From positions 1-47,511 of the forward strand of contig QHXQ01000050.1 in assembly GCA_003223935.1 (NCBI GenBank): a DNA stretch of 47,511 nt. Direction: 5' to 3'. The notes under the pieces are model-generated. The model did no database searches, was not told the origin of the DNA, and saw only the letters and a list, made by a program, of their open reading frames with translations. This DNA comes from Acidobacteriota bacterium. Lineage in GTDB: Bacteria; Acidobacteriota; Blastocatellia; Pyrinomonadales; Pyrinomonadaceae. Of this stretch, positions 43,101-47,511 are shown piece after piece (the stretch's first letter is position 1; the number at the start of each line of letters is the position of its first letter). The position numbers were made by a program, and so were the translations under genes.

Positions 43101-45093
43101 CCGGCTCGATAAGCGGATCAATGACCGTCTGATGATCACCGGCCGCCACGATTACGCAGCATCGAGCGCGACAACAAGAGGTGACGATCTCTTCTCTTTG
43201 AATACCTTGAACGCGCGACATGAGCGCACACAAACCTTGACCGCGAGCGCAGAGTACATGCTCTCCGCGAGGACTGTGGCGGAGTTGCGCGGCAACTTCA
43301 GCCGTTATGCGGCGCGCAGTGCTTATCGGTTGGATGATTTCGGCGGAGCAGTCTTGCCAGCAACAGCTTCGTTCTTCACTGCGCCGGATGTTTTCTCCAT
43401 CTTCGATCTAAACGGGCGCAACGCCGCGCTGGCGACGGGCGGCGAGAGCCAAAGTCTGCAAAGACAGTTCCAACTGCTCGGCGCGCTCACGACGCTGCGC
43501 GGCGCACACGCGATTAAGTTCGGCGCGGATTACAGACGTCTGTTTCCCGTCATCGGGCTGCGCCCGTTCGAGACGAACGTTCTCTTCAACGGCGTCGGCG
43601 AAGCGTTGACCGGCCCAGCCTCGCGGCTCAATCTCTATACACGTGCGCCGGCACAGCGCCCCGTGTTCAATAACTTGTCCGCCTATGGACAGGATGAGTG
43701 GCGCGTGTCGCCGCGCCTGTCTCTCACCTACGGTCTGCGCTGGGAACTGAACCTCGCGCCCGCAGCCGCAGACGGGCGCGATGCTTTCGCCGTCACGCAA
43801 ACCGACAACTTAGCGCAACTCGCGCTCGCGCCGCGCGGCGCGCGGCTCTGGCGCACGACGTATGGCAACTTCGCGCCGCGCGTCGGATTGGCTTATCAAC
43901 TGTCGAACGCGAGCGGGCGCGAGTTAGTCTTGCGCGGCGGCTTCGGCGTCGTGTACGACACGGCGAACGACGAAGTGGGCCACGCCTACGGCGATTCGTT
44001 CCCGTTCCTCGCCGGTCAAACACACTTCAACGCGCCGTTCACAGGTTCGTTGCCGGCCGCGTTCCCGTCTTTGAATCTCGCGTCGCCTGTCGGCGTGCCT
44101 TTCGTCGTCTTTGATCCGAAGTTGAAGCTGCCCTACACGCTGCAATGGAACTTGACGGCGGAGCGTGCGCTCGGCTCGGCGCAGGCGCTGTCGGTCGCTT
44201 ACGTCGGCGCGAGCGGCAGACGGCTCTTGCGCGCGCAGACCGTCTTTGAGCCGAATCCTGATTTCGCGTTGGTCCGCTTGGTTGCAAACGACGCGACCTC
44301 GAACTATCAGTCGTTGCAACTACAATTCAATCGTCGCCTCCGGCGTGGCCTGCAAGCGTCTGTGGCTTACACTTGGAGCAAGACGATTGACGATGCGGCG
44401 CAGGATTCCGGCGCGCGTACGTTGCTCCAGAGCACCGACCCACGTGGGGAGCGCGGCCCTTCTGATTTCGACGTGCGCCACACCTTAAGCGGACTCGTCT
44501 CTTACAAACTGCCGAAGCTGCACATCGCGGGCGTCAGTTCGTCGCTCCTGCGCAATTGGACGCTTGACGCGATCTTCAACGCGCGTTCGGCGCGACCTGT
44601 GGGCGTCGTCTATGCCGTGCCGACGAGCTACGGCTTCGCTTATCTGCGGCCCGACTCGGTCGCAGGCGCGCCGCTCTATCTCTTCGAGCCGAACACGGCC
44701 GGCGGGCGGCGCCTCAACCCTGCGGCGTTCATCGTGCCCGACATGGAGCGACAGGGCACGCTCGGTCGCAACAGCCTGCGCGGTTTTCCATTCACGCAAG
44801 TTGATTTCGCGCTCGGCCGTGAGTTTAAGCTGACCGAAGGACTACATCTGCAATTGAAAGCGGAGGCTTTCGATCTGTTCAACCAAGATAATTTTGCCGA
44901 CCCTACGGGCACAGACACAAGTCTCGGCAGTCGTCTCTCTGCTACGGGCGCGTTCGTCGCCAACGGAACATTCGGGCAGTCGGCCTCTGTTTACGGCCGC
45001 AGCTTGGCGGACAACGCGGGCGGCAGCTTCGGCTCATTCTACGGTTTCGGCGGCCCGCGCACGCTCCGCCTGTCGCTGCGGCTGCGCTTCTAA
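40180..45093 (+). CDS. VIT-von Willebrand A domain protein fused to a TonB-dependent Oar-like outer-membrane receptor
   Basis: 1637 residues with a GGAGGAA ribosome site. A signal peptide (about 1-33, ending VSAQ) precedes a VIT domain (about 58-195). After a Pro/Thr/Ala-rich linker (198-240) comes a vWA domain with an intact MIDAS (Asp351-x-Ser-x-Ser355, FMTDGEVGDD at Asp448). The usual VIT/vWA C-terminal part ends near residue 647 (QFTSFVAIEEM). A Gly-rich linker follows, then a TonB-box-like ETVTVTA (702-708), a plug with IADLPLNGRNIQ and NSFVIDGVSANV, and a long beta-barrel ending in RLSLRLRF (terminal Phe). Typical Oar proteins have a carboxypeptidase-regulatory-like domain before the plug; here a whole VIT/vWA protein stands there. 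One frame with no internal stop. Confidence 0.9.
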   Translation: MRHRLSRRVLALASIFILTAFTLAGLKSGVSAQATASKQERTDEGALTAFDTNGKPAGGCPLKHTDVRAEISGFLARVTVTQEFANPFTDKIEAVYTFPLPQAAAVDNMTMQIGNRTIHGQIMRREEAQAAYAQAKTNGQVASLLDQERPNIFTQSVANIMPGEQVTVVISYVETLKYEAGTYEWSFPMVVGPRYIPGGPSEPTADETPAQTAPTDSAPAATTERPPAIERVPDAARITPTAMPPGLRAGHDISIEVALDAGVPIDAVSSNTHEIEVERTDERSAEVRLKDQATIPNKDFALKYDVAGRKIEDAVLTHNDGRGGFFTLILQPPERVAAADVTPKELVFVLDTSGSMSGFPLDKAKETMKLALDGLNPQDTFNLITFSGDTHILFPAPVPATPENLSRAQKFLASRKSDGGTEMMKAIRAALKPSDEQGHIRIACFMTDGEVGDDMEIIGEVQKHPNARVFAMGFSSAPNRFLLDKMAEYGRGEVEYVTEEKDNAAAAARRFYERVRDPLLTDISLDWGGLPVTDIYPQRIPDLFSAKPVVLSGRYTGGASGRVLLKGQMAGREFVRELQVELPAQEAQHDVLATLWARRKIDDLMGQDMSGMQTGQMRADLQQAITQLGLDYRLLTQFTSFVAIEEMITTDSSAPRRVDVPVEAPASAEAPPTPALNTASSVTVGSGNGIGGGGGASGGLSETVTVTANAASVVNTTSADMSTTIESRAIADLPLNGRNIQTLALLAPGVTAATSGQTVMPAQAQASVNGQRPRSNSFVIDGVSANVGIAPGGTSPGATAAGNMPALTAAGGMNGLVSLDATQEVSVLTRTNDAQYGRATGAQVLVVTRGGTNNFHGSAFEYFAHDALDARDWFANSRGLAQPRHRQNLFGATLGGPVRRDRLFFFAAYEGLRLRQPAVALTDVPSLAARRAAPANVSPFFNAFPLPTGSARADGFAEAAASYANPARHDAFSFRLDKRINDRLMITGRHDYAASSATTRGDDLFSLNTLNARHERTQTLTASAEYMLSARTVAELRGNFSRYAARSAYRLDDFGGAVLPATASFFTAPDVFSIFDLNGRNAALATGGESQSLQRQFQLLGALTTLRGAHAIKFGADYRRLFPVIGLRPFETNVLFNGVGEALTGPASRLNLYTRAPAQRPVFNNLSAYGQDEWRVSPRLSLTYGLRWELNLAPAAADGRDAFAVTQTDNLAQLALAPRGARLWRTTYGNFAPRVGLAYQLSNASGRELVLRGGFGVVYDTANDEVGHAYGDSFPFLAGQTHFNAPFTGSLPAAFPSLNLASPVGVPFVVFDPKLKLPYTLQWNLTAERALGSAQALSVAYVGASGRRLLRAQTVFEPNPDFALVRLVANDATSNYQSLQLQFNRRLRRGLQASVAYTWSKTIDDAAQDSGARTLLQSTDPRGERGPSDFDVRHTLSGLVSYKLPKLHIAGVSSSLLRNWTLDAIFNARSARPVGVVYAVPTSYGFAYLRPDSVAGAPLYLFEPNTAGGRRLNPAAFIVPDMERQGTLGRNSLRGFPFTQVDFALGREFKLTEGLHLQLKAEAFDLFNQDNFADPTGTDTSLGSRLSATGAFVANGTFGQSASVYGRSLADNAGGSFGSFYGFGGPRTLRLSLRLRF

Positions 45094-45098
45094 AACCG

Positions 45099-45163
45099 AA
45101 CCACGACCTGACACGAAGCTTGTTGCCTGATTGGTGTCCGCTGCTTCGTGTCAGTTCGTGGTT
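45099..45163. terminator. 21-bp inverted repeat after the VIT-vWA-receptor gene (ACCACGAAG family)
   Basis: AACCACGACCTGACACGAAG (45099-45118, arm to 45119) pairs with 45143-45163 with a single mismatch and a 23-base loop. It begins six bases after the stop codon. The outer words and the right-hand GGTTAATTCT match the palindrome at 32711-32787. No U-run follows. Confidence 0.6.
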
Positions 45164-45208
45164 AATTCTTCCCATCTCTCCGCTTGCAGGAGTTGTAAAA
45201 TAATTTCA

Positions 45209-45236
45209 TTGACATTCAACCGCCCTTGCGTTTACT
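45209..45236 (+). promoter_or_regulatory. Sigma-70-like promoter candidate
   Basis: TTGACA at 45209-45214 (perfect -35) and TTTACT at 45231-45236 (4 of 6 to the -10) with a 16-base spacer, in one of the most AT-rich stretches of the window. It would give a leader of about 270 bases before the gene at 45513. Confidence 0.35.
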
Positions 45237-45512
45237 CTTCGGCGCGCCGACTTAAAAGATTCACTTGCTCCGCTTCGCTGGTCTGGCTTACCTGATCCTA
45301 AGGGAAGTCTTCTTCAAGCAGGTTCAGTTCCGTTGATAGTTGCGGTTGAGCGGTTTATCAACTCAGCCCCAGCTTGATTTGCGTAGGCAGTCAATCGCGG
45401 CGCTTGACCGCATGGATTCCCACCGTCCCAATCTTGTTAATCCCAAGGCCGCTAGTAGGGACGGGTCTGCCGCCCACAAGGGCGAAGTTACTTAAACTTA
45501 CGGAGTGAACAT

Positions 45513-45908
45513 ATGTCCATCAAAATTAACTGGGCGCTCAACGTGCAGGTTGCGGACGGGCCACGCGTAGTCGCGGCCGACGCCGTGGACGTGGACGCTT
45601 ACGACAACATAGAGGTGGTCGTGCCCAAGCATCAGAACAACGCCGACGGGACGGCCACCGTTGACGTGCAACCCGGCGATCAGAGCCACGTGATGTTCCT
45701 GCTGATCAAAGCCGACACGTACCAGAACAGCCCCGTCAGTTACACCGTCGAAGGCTCGAACAAGTCGGTCAAGCTTGACGCGCAGCAAGTGCTCATCGGC
45801 GCGGGCGCAGTCGGCCTGCTCGATGGCGCGCCGACCAAGCTGACCTTCACCAACACGGGCGCGACGGATGCCACCATACGCATCCTGATCGGCCGCAAGG
45901 CGACTTAA
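45513..45908 (+). CDS. Unrecognised 131-residue protein at the head of a contractile injection locus
   Basis: Clear start at ATG 45513 with CGGAGTGA four bases upstream. The protein is short, without signal peptide, Cys or membrane segment, and rich in Val, Asp, Thr and Ala. Alternating patterns such as INWALNVQVADGPRVVAADA, YDNIEVVVP, SPVSYTVEGSNKSVKLDAQQ and PTKLTFTNTGATDATIRILI suggest an all-beta, Ig- or jelly-roll-like domain. I do not recognise the family. It is 58 bases upstream of the tail sheath gene and probably cotranscribed, so it may be a tail-tip, fibre, decoration or regulatory component; this is inference from position. Confidence 0.7.
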   Translation: MSIKINWALNVQVADGPRVVAADAVDVDAYDNIEVVVPKHQNNADGTATVDVQPGDQSHVMFLLIKADTYQNSPVSYTVEGSNKSVKLDAQQVLIGAGAVGLLDGAPTKLTFTNTGATDATIRILIGRKAT

Positions 45909-45966
45909 TTCGCCGCGCTTGTCCGCTGCTCTCGCGCACGTCCGTCTTTGCAAAGGAGAATCGAAC

Positions 45967-47511
45967 ATGCCTGTCCAAGTCTCTTATCCCGGCGTCTATA
46001 TCGAAGAGATTCCGAGCGGCGTCCACACTATTGCCGGCGTCGCCACTTCGATCACGGCCTTCATGGGCCGCGCCCGGCGCGGCCCCGTCAATCAGCCGGT
46101 CACGATCTTCAACTTCGGCGATTTCGAGCGCACCTTCGGCGGTCTCGCCGTCTCCGATCCGATGGGCTACGCCGTGCGTGATTTCTACTTGAACGGCGGC
46201 AATCAGGCCATCATCGTGCGCCTGTACAACGGCCTGCCGGGCACTGCGGCGCTGACGGTGGACGGAATGGAATTGGCCGCCGCCAGTCCCGGCGCGTGGG
46301 GCAACAGCCTGCACGTCGTGGTGGACCACGACGGCATCACGGACGATGTGGCGCAGCAGTACGGGCTGACGAAAAATGATCTGTTCAATCTGTCCGTTTT
46401 CCAAAAGCCTACCGGCACAGGTGCGAACGTATTGTTGGAGCGTTTGATCAATCTGTCGGTGACGGATGATACGCGGCGCGCGGATCGAATTTTGGCGCAG
46501 CAGTCGCAGTATGTGTTGGTCGCGCTCGACGTGAACAACCAACCGATCTTGCCCGGCGTCGTGCCAGCCGCCGGATTGGCCGCCGACGGCATCGGCGGCG
46601 CAGACAGTCCCGCGCTCGGCGCGAACGACTTCATCGGCGCGCAGGCCACTAAGACGGGCATCTTCGCGCTGGATCAGACTGACCTCTTTAACCTCTTGTG
46701 CATCCCGCCCGACACGCGCGGTGGCGACGTACCCAAGACCGTCTATCAAGCGGCCATGAGCTACTGCGCCACGCGCCGCGCCATGCTCATAGTCGATCCG
46801 CCCGCCGCTTGGAGCGCGAACAAAGCGACGGCCGCGAGCAAGGCGGCAGCGGGCCTGAGCACCGATCTCGGCCTCAGTGGGATTGAGGCGCGCAACGCCG
46901 CGCTCTACTTCCCGCGCGTCGTCGAAGCCGATCCGTTGCGCGACGGCCAACTCGATACGTTCGTGCCGTGCGGCACCATCGCCGGTGTGATGACGCGCAC
47001 AGACACACAGCGCGGCGTCTGGAAAGCACCCGCCGGTCTCGATGCCACGATCAATGGCATACAAGGTCTGGACGTTAATCTAACCGACAACGAGAACGGC
47101 GCATTGAACCCACTCGGCATCAACTGCATGCGCTTCTTTCCGATCAACGGGCGCGTCGTCTGGGGCGCGCGCACCTTGCGCGGCGCAGACCAACTCGCGG
47201 ACGAGTACAAGTACGTGCCCGTGCGGCGGCTCGCGCTCTACATCGAAGAGAGCCTTTATCGCGGCACGCAGTGGGTCGTCTTTGAGCCGAACGACGAGCC
47301 GCTCTGGGCGCAGATACGTCTGAACGTCGGCGCGTTTATGCAAAATCTCTTTCGGCAAGGCGCGTTTCAAGGCCGGACGCCGCGCGAGGCTTATCTCGTC
47401 AAGTGCGATAGCGAGACGACGACGCAGAACGACATCAACCTCGGCATCGTCAACATCCTCGTCGGCTTCGCGCCCTTGAAGCCCGCCGAGTTTGTGATCA
47501 TCAAGATTCAG
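45967..47511 (+). CDS. Contractile tail sheath protein (3' end outside window)
   Basis: 515 residues are visible without a stop; only a few residues may be missing. The start has AAAGGAG eight bases upstream. The N-terminus MPVQVSYPGVYIEEIPSG, then GVATSITAFMGRARRGPVNQ, NFGDFERTFGGL and DFYLNGGNQAIIVRL, is the standard start of sheath proteins of myophages and phage-tail-like injection systems. The C-terminal part (PVRRLALYIEESLYRGTQWV, FEPNDEPLWAQIRLNVGAFM, AYLVKCDSETTTQNDI, PAEFVIIKIQ) is the conserved inner sheath domain that contacts the tube. The sheath contracts to drive the tube through a target membrane. The neighbours upstream are host-type genes, favouring a domesticated injection system over a prophage. 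Confidence 0.93.
   Translation, partial: MPVQVSYPGVYIEEIPSGVHTIAGVATSITAFMGRARRGPVNQPVTIFNFGDFERTFGGLAVSDPMGYAVRDFYLNGGNQAIIVRLYNGLPGTAALTVDGMELAAASPGAWGNSLHVVVDHDGITDDVAQQYGLTKNDLFNLSVFQKPTGTGANVLLERLINLSVTDDTRRADRILAQQSQYVLVALDVNNQPILPGVVPAAGLAADGIGGADSPALGANDFIGAQATKTGIFALDQTDLFNLLCIPPDTRGGDVPKTVYQAAMSYCATRRAMLIVDPPAAWSANKATAASKAAAGLSTDLGLSGIEARNAALYFPRVVEADPLRDGQLDTFVPCGTIAGVMTRTDTQRGVWKAPAGLDATINGIQGLDVNLTDNENGALNPLGINCMRFFPINGRVVWGARTLRGADQLADEYKYVPVRRLALYIEESLYRGTQWVVFEPNDEPLWAQIRLNVGAFMQNLFRQGAFQGRTPREAYLVKCDSETTTQNDINLGIVNILVGFAPLKPAEFVIIKIQ

Larger units (their letters stand above)
45094..45512 (+). other. 419-base leader of the contractile injection locus
   Basis: No gene is seen. 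It begins with a copy of the ACCACGAAG palindrome (45099-45163), holds a promoter candidate (45209-45236), a GTTGATA/TATCAAC stem (45332-45338 with 45356-45362), and a small CGCCC-ACAA-GGGCG hairpin (45471-45484) near the ribosome site. A long untranslated leader suggests regulation of the genes that follow. Confidence 0.5.

Noticed and set aside
40180..45093. Two adjacent genes misread as one
   Set aside because: The frame runs without stop through 42100-42300 with in-frame linker and TonB-box-like codons and no internal ribosome site or start before the plug, so a true fusion is favoured.
45847..47064. 405-codon open frame on the minus strand
   Set aside because: Antisense to the tail sheath gene; no recognisable domain and composition of a shadow frame.

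Overview
The window looks like chromosomal DNA of a high-GC Gram-negative bacterium, most likely an acidobacterium of the Blastocatellia type. This is inferred from the very large Oar-like TonB-dependent outer-membrane protein with an LPLNGRN plug motif, several zinc-ribbon, WD40 and Ser/Thr-kinase signalling proteins, and dispersed short palindromes. No rRNA, tRNA, CRISPR array or transposase was recognised by eye.

Layout. (1) 1-12300: a surface-glycan cluster. It holds a truncated cupin/oxygenase-like gene, four methyltransferases, a DegT-type sugar aminotransferase, three GT2 and three GT4-like or related glycosyltransferases. All are on + except one convergent methyltransferase. No flippase or polymerase is in view. 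(2) 12397-19565: a lysine/diaminopimelate operon, lysC, dapE, dapB, dapA, dapD, aminotransferase, asd. From dapE onward the genes overlap by 4-14 bases. It covers aspartate to LL-diaminopimelate by the succinylase route; dapF and lysA are not here. (3) 19591-25588: a UBP zinc-finger protein, a DUF5996 protein, then a minus-strand run of cupredoxin, NDH-2, DM13 protein, MFS transporter and a DUF1003 protein. (4) 25713-27490: an ECF-type sigma factor followed by two paralogous zinc-finger (zf-HC2) anti-sigma candidates, plus a tiny zinc-ribbon membrane protein. (5) 27689-31779: a PAS-PAS-GAF histidine kinase, its LuxR-type response regulator and a DUF805-SRPBCC fusion. (6) 32029-35016: small stress-type or membrane-associated proteins, citrate synthase and a DUF1440-like protein. 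(7) 35111-39952: a signalling group of FHA-GAF-adenylate cyclase, a membrane-anchored WD40 propeller, and a divergently transcribed Ser/Thr kinase. (8) 40180-45093: a 1637-residue fusion of a complete VIT/von Willebrand A protein to a complete TonB-dependent Oar-like receptor. (9) 45513-end: an unknown 131-residue protein and a contractile tail sheath protein cut by the window end, the apparent start of a contractile injection system locus.

The most unusual items are the VIT-vWA-TonB receptor fusion, the contractile-injection locus beginning at the right edge with an unrecognised first gene, the tandem anti-sigma pair, and a set of word-like palindromic repeats. One palindrome copy sits between 11-bp direct repeats at the dapE start. 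All assignments were made by reading motifs; no database search was possible.
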